Positions 45,648-55,156 of a DNA stretch of 64,000 bases are shown here, one piece after another. Position 1 is the stretch's first letter. Each line of letters opens with the position of its first letter. A program made the translations under genes and the position numbers. Below the pieces are notes generated by a model. The model made no database searches. It saw nothing but the letters and a program-made list of their open reading frames with translations, and was not told the origin of the DNA. The DNA is from Gemmatimonadaceae bacterium (GTDB taxonomy: Bacteria > Gemmatimonadota > Gemmatimonadetes > Gemmatimonadales > Gemmatimonadaceae), in contig DASXUN010000006.1 of the NCBI GenBank assembly GCA_036504815.1, positions 17,879 through 81,878 of the forward strand, in the 5' to 3' direction.

Positions 45648-45806
45648 GATCCGATTGAGGATTTGGAATTCGGAACTGGATATGGGATTACGATAACGGA
45701 TTCCGAATTGCGATGGGGGGCCCCGAAGGAGCCCCCCATCCCAATCGAGCGTCGTTGTCTTGAATCGGAATCCTGAATCTCGTGCCGGATTCCAGATCCT
45801 CAATCG
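45648..45806. repeat. GATTGAGGATTTGG-type repeat block with central hairpin
   Basis: Two wings of GGAATTCGG/GGATTCCGAATTG-type words flank a hairpin at 45712-45740 (GATGGGGGGC, 9-nt loop, GCCCCCCATC). The right wing is the inverse of the left in vocabulary (AATCGGAATCCTGAATC). The block fills the whole gap between dinB and the DUF4397 gene; the hairpin may terminate the latter. Confidence 0.75.
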
Positions 45807-45815
45807 TCTGAAGTC

Positions 45816-46595
45816 CTACTGGTTCGTGGTATTATCCAGGAACAGCGACGTCGTCCCGCGCAGCGTGATCGTGTAGACGCGTCCGGCGGAGAACTGCACC
45901 GCCGTGCGGGTGACCTTCGACACGCCGGCGGCGTCCTTGGCCTCGATGTTGTACGAGCCGGTCGGCACGCCGACGAACGCACTGCCGGCCTTGTACGCCG
46001 TGATGGCGCCAATGGCCGCCTGCGGCGTGGCCGTGGTCGTATTCGTCCCGTACAGCGTCAGCGGCGTTGCGGTCGGGCTGGCGTTGACGAACCGGACCAG
46101 GGCCTGGCTCCAGTCCACCGTGCCGGGGAAATTGTCCTCGACCACGAACGCTTCGGCCGTCTTCGCCGTCGCGTCGTAGACGCCGCTGATGTAGTACGAG
46201 TACGCCTTGCCGGCGGTCAGGCTCGCCGTGACCTTCGACACCACCGTGGCGCGCGACGTCGTGTCGGCGAGCTTGGCGGAGAGGTCATACGAGCCCGGCG
46301 TGATGGCGCTGTAATAGCCGCCCGCCGTGACGCCGCCCGAGATGACGCCGGTGATCGATTCGACGCCGCCCGTGACGATGCCCGTCTTGGAGTCGATGAC
46401 CACCCCGACGCTGCTGAGGCCGGCCATCTTGTCGTTGTTGGCGTAGAAGTACACGCCGGGTGCGCCGACGCTGAAGTTGAAGAACTTGATGCGGGACTCC
46501 GCCATGGGGCCCGTGATGTCCGGGAAGGCTTCCTTGCCGCAGGACGACAGCACGGTCGCACACAGCAGTACCGCAATGGATGCGAGTTTTTTCAT
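45816..46595 (-). CDS. DUF4397 lipoprotein of SusC/SusD operon
   Basis: A 259-residue lipoprotein (lipobox VLSSC). DUF4397-type repeats are visible at SRIKFFNFSVGAPGVYFYAN and ALVRFVNASPTATPLTLYG. It starts 6 bp after the SusD stop and is the last gene of the operon. It could be a surface lipoprotein that assists substrate capture by the TonB-dependent complex; this is inferred only from position. Confidence 0.87.
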   Translation of the reverse strand: MKKLASIAVLLCATVLSSCGKEAFPDITGPMAESRIKFFNFSVGAPGVYFYANNDKMAGLSSVGVVIDSKTGIVTGGVESITGVISGGVTAGGYYSAITPGSYDLSAKLADTTSRATVVSKVTASLTAGKAYSYYISGVYDATAKTAEAFVVEDNFPGTVDWSQALVRFVNASPTATPLTLYGTNTTTATPQAAIGAITAYKAGSAFVGVPTGSYNIEAKDAAGVSKVTRTAVQFSAGRVYTITLRGTTSLFLDNTTNQ

Positions 46596-46601
46596 GGTCC
46601 G

Positions 46602-48173
46602 TTACGGTTGAGTGATCCAGAGCGGCTTCGTATGATAGTCGGCCGCATCAGCGCCGATCTTCTTCAGGGACTCCATGTTCCAGACGTATTCCGAGTTGTA
46701 GCGCGGGCGGATGCGCTGCACCACCTTGCCCGCGTTGTCGCCGTACAGGGTGGCGGACGGCGGCACGAATCCGGGGAAGACCTGCTTGCCGCTGGCCGGA
46801 TCGATGTCCGTGTAGTGATAGCGGCGCATGTCCATCCAGAGCTCGTTGTGCCCCCAGCCCCACTGCGCGATGTACTTCTGCGACATGATGTGGGTGAGGG
46901 TCAGCCCGGCGGCAGTCGCCGGCACGATGTTCGGATCGGCCAGGAAGGCGTTCTTCTCCGCCGCGGTGATCTGCGTCGGCGTGCCGCTGGCGTCGAGGTT
47001 GCGCGCGTTGACGAAGTCGATGTGCGCGGCGATGGCGTTCTTGTACGCGGTCAGCGCCGTCGCCTTGTCGCCCATCCGATACGCCGCCTCGGCCTTCACG
47101 AACTGCAGCTGCGCATACGTGATGGCGGGGAAGCGCGACTTGTCGTCAAAGAGGTAACGCGTCGGCGACCCGGAGGCGGGTGAGGCGGCGTACCCCCAGA
47201 TGTTCATGGGGCGCTGCGCCGTGGAGAGCGCGCCGTAGGTGCCCAGCGCCGGATCGAGGCCGCGATAGGCGCCGTCCGGGGCCGGCGACAGCATCCGGCT
47301 CATGCGCGGATCGACGGTGCCGCCGAACTGCGTGCCGTCCATCAGGCCCACGATGAAGTAGGTCTGGCGGTACGACGTCAGGTTGCCGCGCGTCGGGCCG
47401 TAGAAGTTGCGGTCGTCATTCACCGTGGCCGGGAACTGGAGCAGCGCGTCATCGGCGTTGCTGGCCAGCGCGAGGTCGACATTGGCGATGACGTCCGCCG
47501 GCTTGTACGCCGCCTTGTTGGTGAAGTGGTTCAGCGCGATGGCCTTGAGGCCGTACGCCACCTTCAGCCACTTCGTCCGGTCGCCGGCGTAGATCTTGTC
47601 CGTCCGGCCCAGGTACGTCGCGTTGACGGCGCCGTCGGTGCGCTTGAGGTTCTCGATCGCCTTGTCGAGCAGGCGCAGGACCTCGCTGTACGCGTATTCC
47701 TGGGTGTCGTAATTGAAGTAGAACTTGTTCTGGTCGATCGCCTCCTTGACGATGATCTCGCCGTGGAGGTCGGTCAGCACCATCCAGCCCCACCCCTTGA
47801 GGATGTAGCCGACGCCCAGCACGTCCCAGCGCTCCTCCGCCTCGGCCTTGGTCATCATGTCGACCAGGTTCTGGCCAAACGACCAGTACACGTCGCGCCA
47901 CTGCTGCGCGCCGTTGTCGGAGCCGGGGTCGTACCCCATGCGGTCCCACGTGCTGGGGCTCGAGCCGACCAGGATGAGCTGCTGCGTGTAGCGGCTGACG
48001 AAGCGGCCGTCCCACTGCGGGGACGACACCCACCAGTGCAGCATCGGCGACAGGTACAGGTTCGCCGACGCCGTCTGCGGGGCGTTCGGGTTCGTGTTGA
48101 CGTCGAGGAAGTCCTGACAACTCGCCGTCAGTGCGAGGGAACCCACCAGCAGGGTTGCGAAGAGTTTTTTCAT
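46602..48173 (-). CDS. SusD/RagB-family nutrient-binding lipoprotein
   Basis: A 523-residue lipoprotein; MKKLFATLLVGSLALTASC gives a clean signal and lipobox at ATG 48173. An earlier ATG (48239, two bases after the SusC stop) would add 22 residues ahead of the signal peptide. The SusD features are the DVNTNPNAPQTAS start, TPR-like helices (YSEVLRLLDKAIENLK) and the C-terminal NELWMDMRRYHYTDID. SusD captures oligomers outside the cell and hands them to SusC. The substrate cannot be told from sequence. Confidence 0.9.
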   Translation of the reverse strand: MKKLFATLLVGSLALTASCQDFLDVNTNPNAPQTASANLYLSPMLHWWVSSPQWDGRFVSRYTQQLILVGSSPSTWDRMGYDPGSDNGAQQWRDVYWSFGQNLVDMMTKAEAEERWDVLGVGYILKGWGWMVLTDLHGEIIVKEAIDQNKFYFNYDTQEYAYSEVLRLLDKAIENLKRTDGAVNATYLGRTDKIYAGDRTKWLKVAYGLKAIALNHFTNKAAYKPADVIANVDLALASNADDALLQFPATVNDDRNFYGPTRGNLTSYRQTYFIVGLMDGTQFGGTVDPRMSRMLSPAPDGAYRGLDPALGTYGALSTAQRPMNIWGYAASPASGSPTRYLFDDKSRFPAITYAQLQFVKAEAAYRMGDKATALTAYKNAIAAHIDFVNARNLDASGTPTQITAAEKNAFLADPNIVPATAAGLTLTHIMSQKYIAQWGWGHNELWMDMRRYHYTDIDPASGKQVFPGFVPPSATLYGDNAGKVVQRIRPRYNSEYVWNMESLKKIGADAADYHTKPLWITQP

Positions 48174-48241
48174 CGGCGTCTTCTTGGTCACAGTGAAATG
48201 AGTCGCGTGACGGAGGGGAGTCCTGAGGTTGTTGGTCATGG

Positions 48242-51200
48242 TCAGAACCCCACCTTGAGCCCGAACGCGATTCCCTTCGGCATCGGGAAGTTGCCGTAGT
48301 CGATGCCCGCCGCGCCCGACCCGCCGAGGGCGGCCGTGTTGCCGTTCACCACCGGGTCCATGCCGGTGTAGTTCGTCTCCATCCACAGGTCCGTGCCGGT
48401 GATGTAGAGGCTCGCATCGCGCGCGCGCAGCCACTTGCCCGGGATCTGGTAGCGGACGGTCACGTCCTTCAGGCGGATCCAGTTGATGTCCTTCTCGATG
48501 AACAGTTCCTCGCTCATCGCGAGGTAGTAGTTGGTGTTGATGGCCGGGATCACGACGATGTTGTTCTTCGTCGGGGTCGCCGAGTTCTCGAGACCGTCAC
48601 GGAGCACGCCCTTGATGACGCGCGGCTGGTTGCGGTCGAGCGTGCGCATGCTGAGGCCGCGCACGGTGAGATAGTGATCGGTAGCGTTCATGATGTCGCC
48701 GCCCTTCCGGATGTCGAGCAGGAAGGAGACCGACACCTTCTTGTAGCGGACCGTGTTCGTGACGCCCAGCGTGAAGTCGGGCTGGCGGTCGTAGCCGCGG
48801 TCCACGAAGACCGAGTTCGTGAGCGGAAGGCCCGTCGCCGGGTTGATCAGGAGGTCGCCGGCCTTGTTGCGCTGGTAGAAGAAGCCGGTGAGCGAACGCG
48901 TGCTGCTGCCCGGGGTCACGCCGTTGCGGACGTTGCCATACAGCCACGTGTCCGACATGTACGACTCAGGGAGCGCGTTCGGCAGCGCGAGGACGCGGCC
49001 GAAGGAATGATCGAAGTTCGCCTGCACGTCCCACGAGAGGTCGTTCTTCAGGTACGGCGTGGCGCGCAGCGTGATCTCGGTGCCTTCGTTGCGCGTCTTG
49101 GCGCCGTTCAGGTTGAACAGGATGTACCCGGTGGCGTACGAGCCGCGGATGTTCTCGACGATCTGGTCCTTGGTCTCCTTGCGATACCAGGTGACGTCGA
49201 CGCCGAGCCGGTCGTCGAGGAAGCTCAGTTCCGTCCCGATTTCGTACGAGTTGGCGAACTCCGGCTTGAGCTTCAGGTTCGGGCCCCAGAAGCCGTACCC
49301 GTAGCCGCCGTACGACGTCAGCTTGTACTCCAGCGACGGACGGTACGCGTACGGCCGCGCGTCCTTGCCGACCTGCGCGAAGCCGGCGCGCAGCTTGCCG
49401 CTCGTGAGGTACTTCGTCAGCGACGGGAAGGCGTCGGTGAAGATGAAGCTGCCCGACACCGACGGATAGAAGAACGAGTTCCGTTCCCGCGGGATCGTGG
49501 ACGTCCAGTCATTGCGGCCGGTGACCGTGACGTACAGGTACTTGTTGTAGTCCACGGTGGCGCTGCCGAACACGCTGATGAGGCGGCGCTGCGAAATCAC
49601 CGTGCGCGCGGTGCGGGAGCTGGTGTTGTTGATCGACACGAAGTTCGGGTCGAGGAAGCCCAGTCCCTGCTGCGCGTCGGTGTTCGACTTGTAGTCGTTG
49701 ATCGCGTTGCCGACCACGCCGCTCAACGAGAATCCCTGCCAGACCTGGCGGCTGTTGATGTTCAGCAGCGTCTGCGTGGAGATGTTGCGCGTCAGGTCGG
49801 TGTTGATGTCCAGGATGCCGCCGTTCGAGAAGCCCTTGGTGCTCTCGGGGTGGCGCAGGATCAGGTTCGAGTTGGCGTAGTTGTCGACGCCGATGTTCGT
49901 CTTCAGGTTGCCCCACGAGAACGGCGCGATGGTCAGGCCGATGTTCGTGAGGATGCGGTTCGTCTTCGCGTTGATCTGGTTCTTCGCGACGCTGAAGTAC
50001 GGGTTGTCGTTCTCCGAGGCGTCGCCCAGCGACGTGTAGCGGCGGCGGGTGCCGGCGGGCGTCTGCCAGTCGGCGGCGTTGTCATCCGACGGCCACGCGA
50101 TGAGGCCGAGCAGCGGGCCGCCCGCGCCCTTCAGCGCCTGGTCGTTCGTCGAGTACGCGTACGTCATCGACAGGTCGGCCTTCAGCCACGAGTTCACGAC
50201 CGCCTGCGACGCGCCGGTGAGGTTGATGCGGTTGTAGTTCGTGTTCGGCACCACGCCTTCCTGCTTGTCCGCGGAGACCGAGATGCGGTAGTTGATCCGG
50301 TTGTCCGGGGCGGCGCCGCTGAACGCCAGCGAGTGCTTCTGCGTCAGCGCCGTGCGGAAGAAGCCGCCGACATTGTCGTAGAACTTCGTGCCCGGGGCGT
50401 ACGGGACGCCGTAGTACAGGTAGGTCGAGCTGCCGAGGATCGGGCTGCCCGACGCGTTGATCGCGCTGTACACCTTCTGGATCTCGGGCTCGCCGCCCGG
50501 GGAGTCCATGCGGAAGTAGTTGCTGTACTCGAAGCCGCCGGTCCCGGGCTTCCCGCGCTTGGTCGTGATGACGATCGCGCCGTTGGCGGCGTCGATGCCG
50601 TACAGCGCCGAGGCTTCCGGGCCCTTCAGCACGACGAGCGACTCGATGTCCTCGGGATTGATGTCCGAGGCGCGGTTCGTGAAGTCGAGGCCGCGATTGT
50701 CGAACGAGGTGGGCGAGTTCGGCGCGTCGGACGCGAACTGCGCCGTCAGCATCGTCTTGTTGTCGAGCGGCAGCCCGTCGATGATCATCAGCGGCTGGTT
50801 CGAGCTCGAAATCGAGCTGATCCCGCGGATGGTGATCGAGGTGGAGGCGCCCGGGACGCCCGACGTCGACGTGACTTCGACGCCCGCCACGCGCCCCTGC
50901 AGCGCGTTGATGAAGTTCTGGCGGTTCGTCTGCGCGATGTCGGCGCCCGAGACGCTCTGCTGCGCCGTGCCGATCGCGCGCTTCACGTTGGTCTGGCCGA
51001 GCGCGGAGACGACGACGGCGTCGAGGCTCGTCGCGACCTTGCGGAACTGGACGTTGATGACGTCCGCGGCGCCAACCGTCCGCTCCTCCATCGCATGCCC
51101 GATGAAGCGGAACTGCAGCACCTGGCCGACTTCGACACGGATCGAGTAGTTGCCGTCGAAGCTCGTCAGGCCGCCGAGGCGGGTGCCCTTGATGACGACC

Positions 51201-51328
51201 TGCGCGCCCTGGACGGGCGCGCCGACGTCGTTGGTCACCTTGCCGGTCACGGTCTTCTGCTGCGCAAATGCTTGCGCGGCGCAGAACACCAGGGCCGTCA
51301 ACGCCATGAGGACTCTGTTTTTCATCAT
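48242..51328 (-). CDS. SusC/RagA-family TonB-linked outer-membrane receptor
   Basis: A 1,028-residue receptor with signal peptide (VLMALTALVFCAAQAFAQQ). An N-terminal CarboxypepD_reg-like domain (TVTGKVTNDVGAPVQGAQVV) is followed by the plug (QNFINALQGRVAGVEVTS, ITIRGISSISSSNQPLMIID) and a 22-stranded barrel ending in aromatic GLKVGF. It should import a large nutrient in a TonB-dependent way. The adjacent SusD and DUF4397 genes follow on the same strand within 70 bp. ATG 51328 precedes ATG 51325. Confidence 0.93.
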   Translation of the reverse strand: MMKNRVLMALTALVFCAAQAFAQQKTVTGKVTNDVGAPVQGAQVVIKGTRLGGLTSFDGNYSIRVEVGQVLQFRFIGHAMEERTVGAADVINVQFRKVATSLDAVVVSALGQTNVKRAIGTAQQSVSGADIAQTNRQNFINALQGRVAGVEVTSTSGVPGASTSITIRGISSISSSNQPLMIIDGLPLDNKTMLTAQFASDAPNSPTSFDNRGLDFTNRASDINPEDIESLVVLKGPEASALYGIDAANGAIVITTKRGKPGTGGFEYSNYFRMDSPGGEPEIQKVYSAINASGSPILGSSTYLYYGVPYAPGTKFYDNVGGFFRTALTQKHSLAFSGAAPDNRINYRISVSADKQEGVVPNTNYNRINLTGASQAVVNSWLKADLSMTYAYSTNDQALKGAGGPLLGLIAWPSDDNAADWQTPAGTRRRYTSLGDASENDNPYFSVAKNQINAKTNRILTNIGLTIAPFSWGNLKTNIGVDNYANSNLILRHPESTKGFSNGGILDINTDLTRNISTQTLLNINSRQVWQGFSLSGVVGNAINDYKSNTDAQQGLGFLDPNFVSINNTSSRTARTVISQRRLISVFGSATVDYNKYLYVTVTGRNDWTSTIPRERNSFFYPSVSGSFIFTDAFPSLTKYLTSGKLRAGFAQVGKDARPYAYRPSLEYKLTSYGGYGYGFWGPNLKLKPEFANSYEIGTELSFLDDRLGVDVTWYRKETKDQIVENIRGSYATGYILFNLNGAKTRNEGTEITLRATPYLKNDLSWDVQANFDHSFGRVLALPNALPESYMSDTWLYGNVRNGVTPGSSTRSLTGFFYQRNKAGDLLINPATGLPLTNSVFVDRGYDRQPDFTLGVTNTVRYKKVSVSFLLDIRKGGDIMNATDHYLTVRGLSMRTLDRNQPRVIKGVLRDGLENSATPTKNNIVVIPAINTNYYLAMSEELFIEKDINWIRLKDVTVRYQIPGKWLRARDASLYITGTDLWMETNYTGMDPVVNGNTAALGGSGAAGIDYGNFPMPKGIAFGLKVGF

Positions 51329-51668
51329 GAGGTGTACCGTGTGTTGGTGGACAGTGAGACACTTCCAGCCGCGCCCGCGCACGCCGTTCGGCGCATCATC
51401 GGCGGGGGCTCCAAGCTCCACATCAGGGAGACAAGCTGCCAGGGCTCCTAGGGGGTGGTTGGGGAAAGTACGATCCCACAGAAGATGCGGATGCGAAGCG
51501 CCACTCGGCAAGAGTGACTCACCCGATATTGTGCGCGCGTACTAGAGAGGAGACGCGGTGTGCCACGCAAACAAATGGGAGGCGCCGATTGGCGCCTCCC
51601 ATTTGCCTGCTGCCTCTGCGTGACGCGCGGTCCGTCATCGGAACCCGCATCACCAATCGTCGATCACC
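51329..51668. other. Promoter and terminator spacer upstream of SusC
   Basis: 340 bp without a gene. It should hold the promoter of the SusC operon on the left and the terminator of the OmpA gene at 51573-51604 on the right. I see no recognisable TonB-regulator box or repeat family copy here. Confidence 0.6.
51573..51604 (-). terminator. Strong intrinsic terminator after OmpA gene
   Basis: A perfect 14-bp stem (AAATGGGAGGCGCC/GGCGCCTCCCATTT) with a 4-nt loop; on the minus strand it is followed by GTTTGC. Confidence 0.85.
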
Positions 51669-52703
51669 CTACATCTCGATGATCACGACGCGCCGATTGA
51701 GCGCGCGCCCTTCCTTCGTGCCGTTGTCCGCGGCGGGATTGCTCTCGCCAAATCCCTTGGTGCTCATGCGCGAGGCATCGATGCCGCGATCGCGCAGGTA
51801 CTTGAGGACCGTGGCCGCGCGGCGTTCCGACAGCGCCTGGTTGTAGGCGTCGGTGCCGATGTTGTCCGTGTGACCCTGAATCTCGACCCGGGCTCCCGGG
51901 TTCGCGTTCAGGTACTTCACCGCGGCTTCGAGCGTGTCCTTGCCGGCCTGCTTCAGCGACGACTTGTCGAAGTCGAAGTAGACGCCGGTGAGACGGAAGA
52001 CCTCACGCGGCTTCGGCGCCGGAGCGGGCGGCGGCGGCGGAGCCGGGGCCGGCGCAGGCTCGACCTTCGGGGCCGGCGGCGGGGGCGGCGGCGGAGCCGG
52101 GGCGGGCGCCGGAGCGGGCGGCGGCGGCGGCGGAGGCGGCACGACGACGACGCACGGCGACGAACCCTTGCCGCCAAAGAAGCGGCTCAAGCCGGCGCGC
52201 AGGCTCAGCGTCTGCGTGCGGTCGCCCGTCGGGATCTGGTCCGACGGATCCTTGAAGTCCATCACGCCGCTGGTGCGCAGCGCCCAGTTGTCCCCCACGC
52301 AGAAGCGGATGCCAACCTGCGCGTTGCCACCCGAGTCAAACTGGTTCTTGGTGGTGTCCGTCCGGTACTGCGAGCCAGTCCAGCCGCCGCCGAAGAAGAC
52401 CGAGCGGCGCGCGCCCCACGGAATGTGATAGAGCAGGTCGAAGCGATGGTTCAACGCGGTCAGGTCGCCAACACGCGTGCTTTGCGTCGCGCCAAAATCG
52501 CCCTCGTACTGGAAGGCGATGCGCTGGACGAGCGGAATGCTGATCATACCACCGAGCCCGAAGGCCGGGTCGAGCTTCGTCACATCCGCAAACTTCGTGT
52601 ACTGCCCGTACACGCCGATTTCCACCGGCGTAAAGGCCTGCTGCGCGGCCAGCGGCAGCGCCGCGGCGAGCGAGAGTGCCACTACCGACAAACGAGTTCG
52701 CAT
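51669..52703 (-). CDS. OmpA-family protein with long proline-rich linker
   Basis: A 344-residue protein with signal peptide MRTRLSVVALSLAAALPLAAQ. The barrel (EIGVYGQYTKFADVTKLD) spans about residues 25-175. It is followed by a strongly proline-rich linker of ~60 residues and an OmpA domain (VYFDFDKSSLKQAGKDTLEA, GHTDNIGTDAYNQALSERRA, NRRVVIIEM). It parallels the protein at 17764 in every segment. The linker should span the periplasm to peptidoglycan. The start at ATG 52703 precedes the signal peptide. Confidence 0.9.
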   Translation of the reverse strand: MRTRLSVVALSLAAALPLAAQQAFTPVEIGVYGQYTKFADVTKLDPAFGLGGMISIPLVQRIAFQYEGDFGATQSTRVGDLTALNHRFDLLYHIPWGARRSVFFGGGWTGSQYRTDTTKNQFDSGGNAQVGIRFCVGDNWALRTSGVMDFKDPSDQIPTGDRTQTLSLRAGLSRFFGGKGSSPCVVVVPPPPPPPPAPAPAPAPPPPPPPAPKVEPAPAPAPPPPPAPAPKPREVFRLTGVYFDFDKSSLKQAGKDTLEAAVKYLNANPGARVEIQGHTDNIGTDAYNQALSERRAATVLKYLRDRGIDASRMSTKGFGESNPAADNGTKEGRALNRRVVIIEM

Positions 52704-52886
52704 AAGGAGAAGTCTCCAGCGAGTGTGATGGGGGAGCACCCGGCGCGTCCGAGGACACGCCAGTTGCCAGGTCGCGGCATCGCGAGACAGGGAACCGTGG
52801 GCCGTCGGTCCTTACGAGGTCCACGAGGCACCGCGCTTGGACCAGTTTCGCCAATATAGCATCTTTTGACGGACAAATTGCCCCGA

Positions 52887-54959
52887 ATGCCACCTACTGA
52901 GACCGTCCGACCCCCCACTTGGTTCCCCGCACCGGATGCGCGGACGCGCACCTCGATGGGGCGGTTCTTCGCGTGGGTGGCCGAACGACAGCCGTCCGCG
53001 CCTGCCCCCGAAGCGCCCTGGGCCGACTGGCATGCATGGTCCATCCGGGAGCGGGAGGCGTTCTGGGCCGCCCTTTGGGAGTGGACCGGGGTCGTGGCCG
53101 AGCCGCTCCCGGGTGGTGGCGCCTGGGATGCGGTTTGCCTCGGCCGCGAGCGGATGGCGCCCCCGGATCCCCTGCTCGGGCCGCGCTGGTTCGAAGGCGC
53201 GCGCCTGAACTTTGCCGAGAACCTCCTGCGCCGGCGAGACGACGGCCTGGCCATCATTGCCCGCGACGAACGGGACGGGACATCCCGGCGCCTGACCTAC
53301 GGCCAACTGGCCGCCGAGGTGGCCGCCGTCGCGGCGGCCATGCGGCGGGCGGGACTGGTGGCCGGAGACCGTGTCGCGGCCTTCATGCCAAACATCTCCG
53401 AGACGGTGATCGCCATGCTGGCCGCCTCATCCATCGGCTGCGTCTGGACATCGTGCTCGCCCGACTTCGGCGTTCGTGGGGTGCTGGACCGCTTCGGGCA
53501 GGTAACGCCGCGGCTCCTCGTCTGCGCCGACGGATACCGGTACGCCGGGAAGGAGATCGACTGCCTGGATCGCGTGCGCGAGATCGCGGACGCGCTGCCA
53601 ACCGTGGAGCACGTCGTCATCGTGCCGCTGCTGCGTGACGCGATGCCTGACGCCGCTGATGCGACGCGTGTGCGCGCCGGCATCGGCTGGGCCGAGTTTG
53701 CGGCGCTGGGGCGCGGATCGCCGCTCGCCTTCACTCGCCTCCCGTTCAATCATCCGCTGTACATCATGTACTCCTCGGGGACGACGGGACTGCCGAAGTG
53801 CATGGTGCACGGGGCCGGGGGGACGCTGTTGCAGCACCTCAAGGAGCATCACCTGCACCTCGACCTGCGCGCCGACGAGCGGTTGTTCTACTTCACGACG
53901 TGCGGCTGGATGATGTGGAACTGGCTCGTGTCGGGGCTGGCTACCGGCGCGGCGCTCGTGCTGTACGACGGCGCGCCCATGCCGCCGGGGCGCGAAGGGC
54001 TGCTGTGGGAGATGGCCGAAGAGGAGGAGATCGCGGTTTTCGGAACGAGCGCGCGGTATCTCGCGCTCTCCGAGAAAGCGGGTCTCGTGCCCGGTCGGGC
54101 GGTTGGCGCCGGCCGCACTTCGGGACCTGGCGCCCTCCGGGCGCTGCGCGCGATCCTCAGCACGGGAAGCCCGCTGGCCGCACACGCCTACGACTACGTG
54201 GCGCGTGATGTAAAGCCGGGGGTGATGCTCGCGAGCATCTCCGGCGGCACCGACCTGATCTCCTGTTTCGCACTCGGCAATCCTCTCGTCCCCGTCCATC
54301 GCGGCGAACTGCAGTCGTTCGGCCTGGGGATGGCCGTCGAGATCTGGAACGCTGCACGGAAGCGCGTGATCGGTGAGCCCGGAGAGTTAGTCTGCACCGC
54401 GCCATTTCCCTCGATGCCCGTGGCCTTCTGGGGGGATGCCGATGGCAGCCGGTATCGCGAGGCGTATTTCGCGCACGTCCCAGGCGTCTGGCGTCACGGC
54501 GACTGGGCCGAGGAGACGCCGCACGGCGGACTCATCATCTACGGGCGCAGCGATGCGACGCTCAATCCCGGCGGCGTCCGCATTGGCACGGCGGAGATCT
54601 ACCGGCTGGTCGAACAGATCCCGGAAGTGCTGGAGAGTGTCGTGATCGGCCAGGAGGTTCCCGATGGCGCGGGCGGCAGCGACGTGCGCGTGGTCCTCTT
54701 CGTGCGGCTGCGCCCCGATGCGGCCTTCTCCGACGCGCTCGCCGATGGCATCCGGCGCGCGATTCGCGCCAACGCGAGCCCGCACCACGTTCCGAGGGTC
54801 ATCGTGCCGGTGGCCGACATTCCGCGCACGCTGAGCGGAAAGATCAGCGAGCTCGCGGTGCGCGACGTCGTGCACGGGCGCGCGGTGATGAACACCGACG
54901 CGCTGGCCAATCCCGAGGCGTTGGCGCTGTTCCGAGACTTGCCGCAGCTCCTGATCTGA
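52887..54959 (+). CDS. aacS: Acetoacetyl-CoA synthetase
   Basis: A 690-residue ANL-superfamily enzyme. The AMP-binding P-loop is YSSGTTGLPKCMVHG, later motifs include SGGTDLISCF, YGRSDATLNPGGVRIGTAEI and the catalytic lysine in LSGKISELAVRD. The N-terminal cap with WFPGARLNFAENLL-like WFEGARLNFAENLL is typical of acetoacetate-CoA ligase. It converts acetoacetate to acetoacetyl-CoA with ATP. ATG 52887 is preferred; a TTG at 52866 would add seven residues. It converges with paaZ. Confidence 0.92.
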   Translation: MPPTETVRPPTWFPAPDARTRTSMGRFFAWVAERQPSAPAPEAPWADWHAWSIREREAFWAALWEWTGVVAEPLPGGGAWDAVCLGRERMAPPDPLLGPRWFEGARLNFAENLLRRRDDGLAIIARDERDGTSRRLTYGQLAAEVAAVAAAMRRAGLVAGDRVAAFMPNISETVIAMLAASSIGCVWTSCSPDFGVRGVLDRFGQVTPRLLVCADGYRYAGKEIDCLDRVREIADALPTVEHVVIVPLLRDAMPDAADATRVRAGIGWAEFAALGRGSPLAFTRLPFNHPLYIMYSSGTTGLPKCMVHGAGGTLLQHLKEHHLHLDLRADERLFYFTTCGWMMWNWLVSGLATGAALVLYDGAPMPPGREGLLWEMAEEEEIAVFGTSARYLALSEKAGLVPGRAVGAGRTSGPGALRALRAILSTGSPLAAHAYDYVARDVKPGVMLASISGGTDLISCFALGNPLVPVHRGELQSFGLGMAVEIWNAARKRVIGEPGELVCTAPFPSMPVAFWGDADGSRYREAYFAHVPGVWRHGDWAEETPHGGLIIYGRSDATLNPGGVRIGTAEIYRLVEQIPEVLESVVIGQEVPDGAGGSDVRVVLFVRLRPDAAFSDALADGIRRAIRANASPHHVPRVIVPVADIPRTLSGKISELAVRDVVHGRAVMNTDALANPEALALFRDLPQLLI

Positions 54960-54985
54960 GATTGGTGCGCCGCGCCTGCCTTTTT

Positions 54986-55142
54986 CACCGCGGAGGCACG
55001 GAGGAAGCACTGAGGGCCACGGAGTACTACAACTTCTTGGCGTAACTGCGCGCGCCACGCAACGCTCTGCGTGGCGCGATGTCGTTACCCCCAGTTGTAG
55101 CCGTTCTCCGTGGCCCTCGGCTCTTCTCCGTGTCTCCGTGGT
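54986..55142. repeat. Nested long inverted repeat (~157 bp) between aacS and paaZ
   Basis: Outer arms 54986-55034 and 55093-55142 (CACGGAG/CTCCGTG words) pair imperfectly. Inside, GTAAC/GTTAC (55042-55046, 55084-55088) and a perfect 11-bp core (CGCGCCACGCA/TGCGTGGCGCG) with a 6-nt loop also pair. The arms share the vocabulary of 18823-18862. Confidence 0.8.
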
Positions 55143-55156
55143 AAGAAAGTCCAGCG

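Noticed and set aside
48674..51451. A 925-codon plus-strand open frame opposite SusC
   Set aside because: GC-rich bias in the antisense frame of a real gene leaves long open frames; its translation is low-complexity Arg/Val/Gly-rich with no known motif, while the minus strand gives a complete SusC protein.
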